Assembly (NCBI GenBank): GCA_021810725.1
Contig: JAJZIE010000095.1
Coordinates: forward strand, 1 to 8,825
Source of the DNA: Bacillota bacterium
GTDB taxonomy: Bacteria > Bacillota > Sulfobacillia > JAJZYS01 > JAJYTV01
DNA: 8,825 bases
Direction of reading: 5' to 3'
Positions 1 to 6,640 of the stretch are shown here, in pieces. Position 1 is the stretch's first letter. Every line of letters starts with the position of its first letter. The position numbers were made by a program, and so were the translations under genes. Below the pieces are notes generated by a model. The model ran no database searches. It was not told where the DNA came from and saw nothing but the letters and a program-made list of their open reading frames with translations.

Positions 1-219
1 CAGCAGCGCCTCGGGCCTGGCCGGTATGCCCTGCGGCCCAAGCGAGGCCAAAGTCCTGGCGATCTGCGGCCCAAGCTCGGGCCAAGCCGCGATCAGGGCC
101 TTCATGTCGCAGGCGCGCCCATCGCCCGCCGGCAGGATCTGACGCAGGTCGTACCAGAGGTCGCCGACCGAAGCCACCACAAAGGGTCCCGATTCGCCCA
201 TGACCGTGCCGAGCCGCAA
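1..219 (-). CDS. Possible fumarylacetoacetate hydrolase family protein, N-terminal part (runs off left edge)
   Basis: Only the first 73 codons are inside the window; the frame is open to base 1. I chose the TTG at 219 because a GAGGAG sequence (229-234) lies 9 bases upstream and the residues after it (RLGTV, then a short variable stretch, then VVASVGDLWYDL) look like the beta-strand start of the small N-terminal domain of FAH-type hydrolases and hydratases. An in-frame ATG at 201 is the alternative start, but it has no such ribosome-binding site. The catalytic FAH core would lie beyond the edge, so the family call rests on a loose N-terminal pattern and may be wrong. FAH-family enzymes act on 2-oxo acids and acylpyruvates, which would suit the neighbouring 2-oxoacid oxidoreductase, but an intrinsic terminator (277-314) lies between the two, so this gene is probably not simply the last gene of that operon. 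A 13-base repeat (31-43 and 64-76) encodes LGPQ twice. Confidence 0.5.
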   Translation of the reverse strand, partial: MRLGTVMGESGPFVVASVGDLWYDLRQILPAGDGRACDMKALIAAWPELGPQIARTLASLGPQGIPARPEALL

Positions 220-276
220 GTGACCACACTCCTCGCTGTCCAAGTCTTCCGACCGGCCCGGGTGAATTCCTGCCCG

Positions 277-314
277 AAGAAAATGCCCCGGCGGGAAGAG
301 CTTCCCACCGGGGC
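277..314 (-). terminator. Intrinsic (rho-independent) terminator of the 2-oxoacid oxidoreductase operon
   Basis: A strong inverted repeat spans 285-314. GCCCCGG pairs with CCGGGGC, there is one mismatch, and GGGAA pairs with TTCCC around a 4-base loop. Read on the minus strand it is followed at once by ATTTTCTT (277-284), the expected T-run. It begins 11 bases after the beta-subunit stop codon. The hairpin plus T-run in this orientation is the classical arrangement and is seen directly in the sequence. Confidence 0.85.
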
Positions 315-325
315 GGCTGCGTCGG

Positions 326-1297
326 TCAGGCGGATTCGCTCTCCCGCTCCTCGAACCAGCTCCGCGACTCCTGGGTGCGGCGCTCCAGCTCCTGCCACTG
401 CGACATGATCTCGCGCTCGATCATGGACTCGAGGTCGACGCTCTGGATGCCGCGAAGGTGCGAAAAGCGCTTCTGCATCTCGAGCCACTCGACGAGAGCT
501 GTCGGGTGGGCCGGGTAGTGCGTCAGGCGGTAGTGCCCGTCGACCACCTCGAAAAGGGGCCAGTAGCGGCTCTCGACCGCGAGCCGCGCGAGCCTGGCGC
601 CGTCGCGGGCGTCGTGGCCCCAGCCCGGCGGGCAGGTGGAGAGCACGTTGAGGAAGCTCGGTCCCTCCTGGGCCACCGCCCGCTCCACCTTGACGCTGAG
701 GTCCTGCCAGTGCGACGTCGACGCCTGCGCGGCGTAGGGAATGTGGTGGGCGACGACGATCGCGGTGAGGTCCTTGCGCGTCTCGGCCTTGCCGCGGCCG
801 ACGCTGCCGACCGGGCTCGTCGTCGTGGAGGCGGCGAACGGGGTGGCGCCCGAGCGCTGGATGCCGGTGTTCATGTAGGCCTCGTTGTCGTAGCACACGT
901 AGAGGAAGCGGTGACCGCGCTCGAGAGCCCCCGAAAGAGCCTGCAGCCCGATGTCGTAGGTGCCGCCGTCGCCGGCGAACACGACGATCGTGACGCGCTC
1001 GCCCGAGAGCTTGCCGCGGTGCACCATCGAGCGGTAGGCCGCCTCCACGCCGCTCGCCACGGCTGCCGCGTTCTCGAACGCGACGTGCAGCCACGGCACG
1101 CCCCAGGCGGTGAACGGGAAGCGCGTGGTGGCCACCTCGAGACAGCCGGTGGCGTTCACCGCGACCACCGGGCCCGGGATGGAGTCGAGCACCGTGCGGA
1201 CGATGGTCGGGATACCGCAGCCCGCGCACAGCGAGTGACCGCCGGTGAAGCGCGGCCTCTCCTCCTCGCGCAGGGCCAGCTCCTTAAGACTCGCCAT
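326..1297 (-). CDS. porB: 2-oxoacid:acceptor (pyruvate:ferredoxin-type) oxidoreductase, beta subunit
   Basis: This 323-residue protein is the thiamine diphosphate-binding subunit of a POR-type enzyme, which cleaves a 2-oxoacid and forms an acyl-CoA with release of CO2. The TPP/Mg motif is visible at about 109-143: GDGGTYDIG, then YDNEAYMNTG. Four cysteines that bind the proximal [4Fe-4S] cluster in this family are present: C24 and C27 (CAGCG), C52 (TGCLEV) and C222 (STCPPGW). The C-terminal part (WPLFEV, then a late LEMQKRFSHL stretch) is also typical of stand-alone POR beta subunits. The start is the ATG at 1297, with AGGA 5 bases upstream, and overlaps the end of the alpha gene by 14 bases; the longer open frame to 1585 lies inside alpha and is not used. 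The substrate could be pyruvate, another 2-oxoacid or phenylglyoxylate. Transcription probably ends at the hairpin at 277-314. Confidence 0.93.
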   Translation of the reverse strand: MASLKELALREEERPRFTGGHSLCAGCGIPTIVRTVLDSIPGPVVAVNATGCLEVATTRFPFTAWGVPWLHVAFENAAAVASGVEAAYRSMVHRGKLSGERVTIVVFAGDGGTYDIGLQALSGALERGHRFLYVCYDNEAYMNTGIQRSGATPFAASTTTSPVGSVGRGKAETRKDLTAIVVAHHIPYAAQASTSHWQDLSVKVERAVAQEGPSFLNVLSTCPPGWGHDARDGARLARLAVESRYWPLFEVVDGHYRLTHYPAHPTALVEWLEMQKRFSHLRGIQSVDLESMIEREIMSQWQELERRTQESRSWFEERESESA

Positions 1298-2468
1298 GCT
1301 GATCCTCCCCCGTGAGGCCGAGGTAGCGGATGCCGCCGTGGGCGGGCCGCTGCAGCTCGGCGAAGACCTTTTCGATGTCCTGCGGCGCCGTGTCGCGGCC
1401 GCCCAGACCGTAGACATAGCTCCTGAGCTCCGCCGATCCGCTGTAGCCGGCGCGGATGTCGGCGAAGAGCGGCGGGAAGCTGCCAGGCGCCGCGGCGCGG
1501 TCGAGGACCGCGACGCGCTGCACGCCGCCCAGCGCGTCGGCGAGCGCCTTGTGCGGGAAGGGCCGGAAGAGGCGCAGCACCACAAGGCCGACCTTCTCGC
1601 CGCGCTCGCGCAGTTCGTCCACGACGTCCTTCGCGGTGCCTGCTGTCGAGCCGATCAGGACGATGGCGCGCTCGGCGTCCTCCATGCGGTAGGCGTCGAT
1701 CGCGCCGAGATGGCGGCCGAAACGCAGCGCGTAGGCCCTGGCGACGTCGGCGAAGACCTGCTCCGCGGCCTCGAGCGCCTGGACCTGACGAACCTTGATC
1801 TCGTAGTAGGCGTCGGGCATGGCGAAGAGTCCCTGGCTGCTCGGGCGCTCACCCAGCAACGGGTACGGGATCTCGTAGGGCCCGACGAAGTCCTGGACCT
1901 CCTCGTCGCGCAGCAGGGCGACATTCTCCGCGCTGTGCGTGACGCTGAAGCCGTCCTGGCCCACCAGCACCGGCAGGAGGACGGCCGGGTGTTCGGCGAC
2001 GCGGGGCGCCATGACCATCAGGTCGTACGCCTCCTGCGCGTTCTCGGCGAAGATCTGCACGGCGCCGCTGTCGCGCGCCAGCATGCCGTCCGAGTGGTCG
2101 CCATGGATATTGATCGGCGCCGAGAGCGCGCGGTTGCCGACCGCCATGACGATCGGCGCCCTCAGACCCGCGGCGATGTAGATGATCTCGACCATCAGGG
2201 CGAGGCCCTGCGAGGCGGTGGCCGTCATGGTGCGCCCGCCTGCCAGCGCGGCACCGACAGCGGCGCTCATCGCCGAGTGCTCCGACTCCACCTGCAGGAG
2301 CACCGTGTCGACCTTGCCGTCAGCGACGAAGCGGCTGAACGTCTGGATGATCGGCGTCTGCGGCGTGATCGGATAGACAGGCACGACATCGGGGCGGATC
2401 TGGCGCATCGCGTGCGCCGTGGCCTCACCGCCGGTGAGCACCTCGACGCCCAGCATCGTCTTAGCCAT
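1284..2468 (-). CDS. porA: 2-oxoacid:acceptor (pyruvate:ferredoxin-type) oxidoreductase, alpha subunit
   Basis: This 394-residue protein has the two domains of a POR alpha subunit, which together with beta forms the thiamine diphosphate active site. Visible signatures are GGEATAHAM at about 13-21, the YPITPQTP motif at 32-39 (the POR domain I signature), ESEHSAMSAAVGAALAG at 61-77, TASQGLALM at 84-92 and INIHGDHSD at 119-127. The C-terminal domain carries VLRLFRPFP and VLDRAAAPG, as in the POR domain II family. The start is the ATG at 2468, which gives MAKTMLGVEVLTGGEA and overlaps the delta stop by 8 bases; extension to 2615 would run through delta coding sequence. It is the fourth gene of five overlapping genes, so the subunits are probably translationally coupled. 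The substrate cannot be told from these motifs. Confidence 0.93.
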   Translation of the reverse strand: MAKTMLGVEVLTGGEATAHAMRQIRPDVVPVYPITPQTPIIQTFSRFVADGKVDTVLLQVESEHSAMSAAVGAALAGGRTMTATASQGLALMVEIIYIAAGLRAPIVMAVGNRALSAPINIHGDHSDGMLARDSGAVQIFAENAQEAYDLMVMAPRVAEHPAVLLPVLVGQDGFSVTHSAENVALLRDEEVQDFVGPYEIPYPLLGERPSSQGLFAMPDAYYEIKVRQVQALEAAEQVFADVARAYALRFGRHLGAIDAYRMEDAERAIVLIGSTAGTAKDVVDELRERGEKVGLVVLRLFRPFPHKALADALGGVQRVAVLDRAAAPGSFPPLFADIRAGYSGSAELRSYVYGLGGRDTAPQDIEKVFAELQRPAHGGIRYLGLTGEDQHGES

Positions 2469-2796
2469 TTCGCCTGCCCCCCTCCGGCAGGACGACGCCT
2501 CGCGGATCGAGCGGCGTCGCCTCGGCCACCATCTGGATCGCCCCTGTGGGACAGACCTCGGAACAGACCTCGCAACCCTTGCAGAGATCGTAATCGAAGC
2601 CCTGGAAGACCCCATGCTTCTGCTGGACCGCGGTGTCGGGGCAGTGGATCCAGCAGAGCAGGCAGTCTACGCAGAGCGTAAGGTCGACCGAAGGCTTGAC
2701 GCCCGTGCGCCAGCCCCCGGTGCGGGGCCGCTCGATGTCGCCCGGCAGCACCACGCCGCCTGGACGCAGGATCGCGGTCTGGCGCTCGCTAGCCAT
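2461..2796 (-). CDS. porD: 2-oxoacid:acceptor oxidoreductase, delta subunit (2x[4Fe-4S] ferredoxin)
   Basis: This 111-residue ferredoxin-like subunit carries electrons away from the thiamine site. Two complete [4Fe-4S] motifs are visible: C42-C45-C48-C52, followed by P, and C72-C75-C78-C82, followed by P. This is the CxxCxxCxxxCP pattern of bacterial-type ferredoxins. The N-terminal 40 residues, rich in Pro, Gly and Arg with TGGWRTGVKP, match the leader found in POR delta chains rather than in free ferredoxins. The start is the ATG at 2796, preceded by AAGGGG; it overlaps the gamma stop by 8 bases, and its own TAA overlaps the alpha start by 8 bases. It most likely links beta to the flavoprotein subunit encoded first in the operon. 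Confidence 0.92.
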   Translation of the reverse strand: MASERQTAILRPGGVVLPGDIERPRTGGWRTGVKPSVDLTLCVDCLLCWIHCPDTAVQQKHGVFQGFDYDLCKGCEVCSEVCPTGAIQMVAEATPLDPRGVVLPEGGRRNG

Positions 2797-3355
2797 CGGC
2801 CCTACCCCTTTCCCCTGCCGCGTAACCCGCCGCCATGGCGCGCACGGATGCGTCCTTCGCCTTGGCCGGCAGGTGACCCATTACCTCGACGAGCGCCTCT
2901 GCCATGTGCTCGAGCGACGGCGTGCCGACCCAGCCTGCGTAGGCGCCGAGCAGGACCACGTTGGGGAAGCGCGTGCCCGCTTCCTTCGCGAGGTGGTCCG
3001 CCTTCACGCCGAGCACCTGGCCCGGGTAGCTCTTGGCCACCTCTTCGGCCTCGCCGGGGTCGGCGACATTCAGGAGCAGCATGCCGTCCTGCCTGAGCCC
3101 GCTCGTCACGGGCACCTCCCGCGTCAGGCTCGGGTCCAGCACCACGACGATGTCCGGCCGCGTGACCGCGCAGTGACGCCGGATCGGCCGGTCGTCGACG
3201 CGGGTGTAGGCGAGCATCGGCGCTCCACTGCGCTCCGGGCCGTACTCCGGGAAGGCCTGGACCGATTTGTCCTCCTTGAGATAGGCGACCGCGAGAACAT
3301 GCGATGCCGTCTTGGCACCCTGGCCGCCGCGGCCATGCCAGCGCACCTCGATCAT
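2789..3355 (-). CDS. porC: 2-oxoacid:acceptor oxidoreductase, gamma subunit
   Basis: This 188-residue protein is the gamma domain of a POR-type enzyme, the chain associated with CoA binding in this superfamily. The opening MIEVRWHGRGGQGAKTAS is the family signature (GRGGQG at 8-13), followed by FPEYGPERSGAPM at 35-47 and a central VVVLDPSL strand. Length and order match stand-alone gamma subunits. The start is the ATG at 3355, which forms an ATGA overlap with the stop of the upstream flavoprotein gene; the stop overlaps the delta start by 8 bases. No residues look missing. Confidence 0.93.
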   Translation of the reverse strand: MIEVRWHGRGGQGAKTASHVLAVAYLKEDKSVQAFPEYGPERSGAPMLAYTRVDDRPIRRHCAVTRPDIVVVLDPSLTREVPVTSGLRQDGMLLLNVADPGEAEEVAKSYPGQVLGVKADHLAKEAGTRFPNVVLLGAYAGWVGTPSLEHMAEALVEVMGHLPAKAKDASVRAMAAGYAAGERGRADG

Positions 3356-4683
3356 GCCGTGACCCCCTCCAGCCGCCGCGCGATCGCCAGCGCCGCGCGC
3401 TTGGCCTCGCGCACGGCCTCGACCGCCGTGGCGCCGCCGTTCACCGCGTCGCCGCCGGCAAAATACTTGGGGTTGCCCGTCTGTCCCGTCTCCTCGTCCA
3501 CCACGATGCGGCCGCCCTTGAGCTCAAGTCCCTCGATCCAGCCGAGGAACGTCTTGCGCGGGTTCTGGCCGAGCGCCGTGATGACGGTATCGCACGGGAA
3601 GACGAAGTCGGTGCCGGGAACCTCCTCGGGACGGCGCCGCCCGGACTCGTCAGGCTCCGAGAGCCGCGCGTAGCGGCAGGTGACGCCTTCCACGTGCCCC
3701 TTGCCGACGTAGGCCGCCGGGATGGTGAGCCAGAGGAAGCGCACGCCTTCCTCCGCGGCCTCCTCGACCTCGAAACCGTACGCCGGCATCTCGGCCTGCG
3801 TGCGGCGATAGAGCATGGTCACTTCGCGGGCGCCAAGCCGCAATGCCTCGCGGGCGACGTCGATCGCCGTGTTGCCACCGCCGATCACGGCGACGCGCTC
3901 GCCGAGCGGCGGCATCTCGCCCGCCTTGAGCGCCTCGATCCACGGCAGGGCCGCATGCACGCCCGGCAGGTCCTTGCCCGGCAGGTCGAGCATGGTGTCC
4001 TCACCGAGTCCCACGCCGAGATAGATGGCGTCATACTCCCGTTCGAGCGCGCGGAGCGCCTCCGGCCCGTCGATGGCCCGGCCGAGCTGGAAGTCGACAC
4101 CGCGGGCGATCAGCTGCTGGGCCTCCTCGTCCAGCGGCGAGGCCCACAGCCGGTACGGAGCGATCGCGTAGCGCACGAGGCCGCCGACGGCCCCGCGGGC
4201 ATCGAAGACGGTCACCGAGAGCCCCAGGCTCCGCAGCACGCTGGCGCACGCGAGGCCGCTCGGACCGGCGCCGATCACGGCCACCTTGCCGCCCGCCGCC
4301 GCCGGAGCCGTTGCCGCCGGGTGTCCCTGCATCAGCCGGGAGTCCGTGGCGTAGCGCTGCAGCCGGGCGATCGAGACCGGCCGCTCCCCGTCGTGGTTCA
4401 GCACGCACGCGCCCTCGCAGAGTTCCTGCGTCGGACAGACGCGCGCGCAGCTGCCCCCTACGGGGTTTTCCGCAAAAATGATGTCGGCCGCCTGGTCGCG
4501 GCTCCCGTCCGCGATGGCGCGGATGAATCCCGGCACGTCGATGTCGGCCGGGCACGCGACGGTACATGGCGCCTTGGCGTAGGCGTCGCCGCAGAAGAGG
4601 CACCGCTGCGCCTCGAATGCGGCTTCCTCCGGCCCTCTTAGCGGCGGACGAAGTTCGCCGAACCGCGAACGGACCTGCTGCAT
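3352..4683 (-). CDS. GltD/PreT-like FAD and iron-sulfur NAD(P)H oxidoreductase, probable electron-transfer (epsilon) subunit of the 2-oxoacid oxidoreductase
   Basis: This 443-residue flavoprotein resembles the small subunit of glutamate synthase and dihydropyrimidine dehydrogenase subunit PreT. The N-terminal cysteine-rich domain has C28, C31, C40, C44, then C79, C83, C89, C93, enough for two [4Fe-4S] clusters. The FAD site GAGPSG is at 138-143, the NAD(P) site GGGNTAID at 268-275, and the FAD-closing FAGGDAVNGGATAVEAV segment at about 408-424, preceded by ITALGQNP. I chose the ATG at 4683 because GAGGGGG lies 8 bases upstream; an ATG at 4731 would add 16 unlike residues. It is first in the operon and shares ATGA with gamma. 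No glutamate synthase large subunit or dihydropyrimidine dehydrogenase partner is in view, so I infer that it passes electrons between the ferredoxin subunit and NAD(P), as PadH does in phenylglyoxylate:NAD+ oxidoreductase. Confidence 0.88.
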   Translation of the reverse strand: MQQVRSRFGELRPPLRGPEEAAFEAQRCLFCGDAYAKAPCTVACPADIDVPGFIRAIADGSRDQAADIIFAENPVGGSCARVCPTQELCEGACVLNHDGERPVSIARLQRYATDSRLMQGHPAATAPAAAGGKVAVIGAGPSGLACASVLRSLGLSVTVFDARGAVGGLVRYAIAPYRLWASPLDEEAQQLIARGVDFQLGRAIDGPEALRALEREYDAIYLGVGLGEDTMLDLPGKDLPGVHAALPWIEALKAGEMPPLGERVAVIGGGNTAIDVAREALRLGAREVTMLYRRTQAEMPAYGFEVEEAAEEGVRFLWLTIPAAYVGKGHVEGVTCRYARLSEPDESGRRRPEEVPGTDFVFPCDTVITALGQNPRKTFLGWIEGLELKGGRIVVDEETGQTGNPKYFAGGDAVNGGATAVEAVREAKRAALAIARRLEGVTA

Positions 4684-4970
4684 GGATGAATCCCCCTCTT
4701 GCGCCTCGCCATGGGCCCCCATCGGCCGCAACGGCGGGGGGACCGGCTCGGAGCTTCGGGGTCTCTATCCGCCCAGGGCGGCCCACGCTCCCCTTGTGCC
4801 CTCGGTCCGGTCCTATCGCACTGATCTTAGTGACGGTGCGTGAGGGCGCATACGTCCATTGGGACCCTAATGGCCAAGGCGCTTGGCGCGGCGGGCCGTT
4901 CGCCCGGACCCTGCGCCGGACCTCGCGGCACGCTATGCTGGAGCTTGGACCTGAGAAAGAGGGAACGTTC
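4684..4970. promoter_or_regulatory. Divergent intergenic region between the oxidoreductase operon and the thioesterase gene
   Basis: No gene is supported in these 287 bases, which must hold the promoters of both flanking transcripts. For the plus-strand gene, TATGCT at 4934-4939 is a plausible -10 element 31 bases before the ATG, but the matching -35 position (around 4911) is poor. GAGGG at 4959-4963 is the ribosome-binding site, 7 bases before the ATG. An imperfect 18-base palindrome, CCATTGGGACCCTAATGG (4856-4873, 7 of 9 pairs), lies near the middle and could be an operator. CACT and AGTG (4819-4832) form a weaker one. I found no convincing -35/-10 pair for the minus-strand operon. Confidence 0.4.
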
Positions 4971-5402
4971 ATGCCCACGCCTGAGGAAAACCACGACCTT
5001 GAAGGGTGCTTCGTCTGCGGCAGCCACAACCCGGCAGGCATGCATCTGAGCTTTCGGGTACTCGAACCAGGCCGCGTGGAGGGGGACTGTCGACTGGATC
5101 CGGCCTGGACGGGGTGGAAGGGGCTCGCGCACGGCGGCCTTCTCGCCACCATGATGGACGAGGCCCTGGGCTGGGCCGTCGCGAGTCTGGGCCGCACCGC
5201 GCTCACCGCGCGTCTCGAGGTTCGCTACATCGTGCCGGTGCGCCCGGGCGCCGAGCTGGTGGTGACGGCCGACGTGCTTCGCCACGACCGCCGCATGGCT
5301 GAGGTGGACGCCGGGGTGCGGCTGCCGGGTGGCCCGGCGGTCGCGACGGCCCACGCCACCATGATCTACGCCGACAACCTGCCGAACCCCGTGCCCGCCT
5401 GA
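4971..5402 (+). CDS. Hotdog-fold acyl-CoA thioesterase, PaaI/4HBT superfamily
   Basis: This 143-residue single-domain protein has the length of a hotdog thioesterase, which hydrolyses acyl-CoA thioesters to the free acid and CoA in the cytoplasm. The central helix signature AHGGLLATMMDEALGWA lies at 53-69, with the HGG turn and the acidic D63-E64 where PaaI-like enzymes carry their catalytic carboxylate. The strand LEVRYIVPVRPG (82-93) follows, as expected. An N-terminal GCFVCGSHNPAGMHL stretch with a CxxC pair (C13, C16) is common in one subgroup of these proteins; its role is not clear. The ATG at 4971 has GAGGG 7 bases upstream, whereas the in-frame extension back to 4566 overlaps the coding region of the flavoprotein gene and is not used. 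It is the only plus-strand gene here. The acyl substrate cannot be predicted. Confidence 0.88.
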   Translation: MPTPEENHDLEGCFVCGSHNPAGMHLSFRVLEPGRVEGDCRLDPAWTGWKGLAHGGLLATMMDEALGWAVASLGRTALTARLEVRYIVPVRPGAELVVTADVLRHDRRMAEVDAGVRLPGGPAVATAHATMIYADNLPNPVPA

Positions 5403-5419
5403 GTCCCGCCTGGGACCTG

Positions 5420-5450
5420 CCGGCCACGGCACCCGAAGTGTCGTGGCCGG
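5420..5450. terminator. Terminator-like hairpin between convergent genes
   Basis: CCGGCCACGGCAC (5420-5432) and GTGTCGTGGCCGG (5438-5450) form a 13-bp stem with a single non-Watson-Crick position (G-U or A-C, depending on strand) around a 5-base loop. On the minus strand the loop contains TTCG. It sits between the stop codons of the thioesterase and lipoate-ligase genes, which end 57 bases apart, so it could serve both directions. No T-run follows on either strand, so termination efficiency is uncertain. A smaller perfect hairpin, GTCCC-GCCT-GGGAC (5403-5416), directly follows the thioesterase stop. Confidence 0.6.
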
Positions 5451-5459
5451 TCGCGACTC

Positions 5460-6491
5460 TCAGCTCCTTGAGGCTCTGCCGGCTTGCGTTTCCTCCACGC
5501 CGAACAGGAGATCCAGGATCTCCTCCGCGCCGATGCCGCCGAAGTACTCCTGGACACTCTGCGACGCGAGCCTTTCCCTCAGCTCTCGCAAGGCGAAGCG
5601 CTCGCCGCGCAGGGCCCTCTCCAGTTCCGCGATGTCCCTGCTGCCGAGAAAGTCGCCGTAGATGCGACAGTCACGGATGACGCCCTCGTGCACGTCGAGG
5701 CGGATCTCCACGCTTCCCTCGGCGAACCGCCGCCTGGCCTTGAGCGCGAAGTCCGGCGAGTCGCCGTAGTTCCACTCCCAGTTGGCGTAGCGCTCCTTCA
5801 TCAGTTGGCCAACGCCCCGCTCGTCCTCGCGGCCAAGTCGGTATGCCGGACCAAGGCCGCCGCCGTGTCGCCCCACCTCTTCGGAAAGGCGAGCGGCGAA
5901 GGCATGAAGGTCGATGTCCCCTGGCAGGTACGGGCGAACGTTGGTGACGCGCGAGCGCACCGACTTGACCCCGTGGCTCTCGATCTTGTCCGGCTGCACC
6001 CGCAGGACATCGGCCACCGCGTCCAGATCCGAGTCGAAGAGGATGGTGCCGTGGTGCAGGAGTCGCCCACCGCTGACGTACTGGGCGTTGCCGGAGAATT
6101 TGCGGCCCTCGATGGTGAGGTCGTTGCGGGATGAGCGCTCCGCAGGCACGCCGAAGGACCTGAGCGTTTCGAGCACAGGCAGGGTGAAGCGGTCGAAGTC
6201 GTTGAAACCGCCAGGCTCCCGCTTCACGATGAAGGTGAAATTCAGGTTGCCCAGGTCGTGGTAGACCGCTCCCCCGCCCGAAAGCCGTCGCACCACGGAT
6301 ACCGCGTGCCTGTCGACATAGGGCTGGTTCACTTCCTCGGCGGTGTTCTGGAAGCGGCCGACGATCACGGCGGGGCGGTTCTGCCAGAGGATCAGGTAAT
6401 CGCGCCCGGGGTCGAGGTGGCGGAGCACATATTCCTCGAGCGCGAGATTGTACGGTGGATCGGTCGACGGATTGAGAACCGGTATGACCAC
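5460..6491 (-). CDS. lplA: Lipoate-protein ligase A
   Basis: This 343-residue protein activates lipoate (or octanoate) with ATP and attaches it to the lipoyl-domain lysine of 2-oxoacid dehydrogenase E2 subunits or glycine cleavage H protein. The family signature RRLSGGGAVYHDLGNLNFTF is at 68-87, and GRKFSGNAQ at 129-137 carries the expected active-site lysine K131. NPSTDPPYNLALEEYVL at the N-terminus and the length, which includes the C-terminal accessory domain, match LplA/LplJ enzymes. The start is a GTG at 6491 with AAGGAG (6501-6506) 9 bases upstream; the frame is open further upstream, but those residues are Arg/Gly-rich and unlike the family. It follows the SDR gene by 149 bases on the same strand. 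A weak TAGGAT -10-like box is present in that gap without a good -35, so it may belong to the same operon or have its own promoter. No lipoylated target is encoded in the window. Confidence 0.92.
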   Translation of the reverse strand: MVIPVLNPSTDPPYNLALEEYVLRHLDPGRDYLILWQNRPAVIVGRFQNTAEEVNQPYVDRHAVSVVRRLSGGGAVYHDLGNLNFTFIVKREPGGFNDFDRFTLPVLETLRSFGVPAERSSRNDLTIEGRKFSGNAQYVSGGRLLHHGTILFDSDLDAVADVLRVQPDKIESHGVKSVRSRVTNVRPYLPGDIDLHAFAARLSEEVGRHGGGLGPAYRLGREDERGVGQLMKERYANWEWNYGDSPDFALKARRRFAEGSVEIRLDVHEGVIRDCRIYGDFLGSRDIAELERALRGERFALRELRERLASQSVQEYFGGIGAEEILDLLFGVEETQAGRASRS

Positions 6492-6640
6492 GATGGAAGA
6501 CTCCTTCCGGCCTCCCGGACTCCGCCTGCCGCCGTCGGCCGGGTCTGCGGCCGGCCGGCGCAGCGGTTCCTCCCTGGCCGAGCCCATCCTAGCCACCAGA
6601 GACCCCTGGGCGAAAGGCCGCCCGACCCGGTTCCTCCTCC

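Noticed and set aside
458..1315. Plus-strand open frame of 285 codons opposite the beta subunit
   Set aside because: Antisense shadow of the POR beta gene with no protein family features.
1245..2681. Plus-strand open frame of 478 codons opposite the alpha and delta subunits
   Set aside because: It runs antisense to clearly recognisable POR alpha and delta genes, its product is rich in Arg, Asp, His and Val without family motifs, and such frames are expected opposite high-GC genes.
3304..4641. Plus-strand open frame of 445 codons opposite the flavoprotein gene
   Set aside because: Antisense to a gene with complete FAD, NAD(P) and iron-sulfur motifs; no recognisable domain in its own product.
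4566..4970. N-terminal extension of the thioesterase back to 4566
   Set aside because: The extra residues are low-complexity, overlap the start of the divergent flavoprotein gene, and the ATG at 4971 has its own well-placed ribosome-binding site.
6600..6640. Possible terminator between the SDR and lplA genes
   Set aside because: On the minus strand GGGCG and CGCCC form only a 5-bp stem with a 6-base loop, and no T-run follows, so it is too weak to call.
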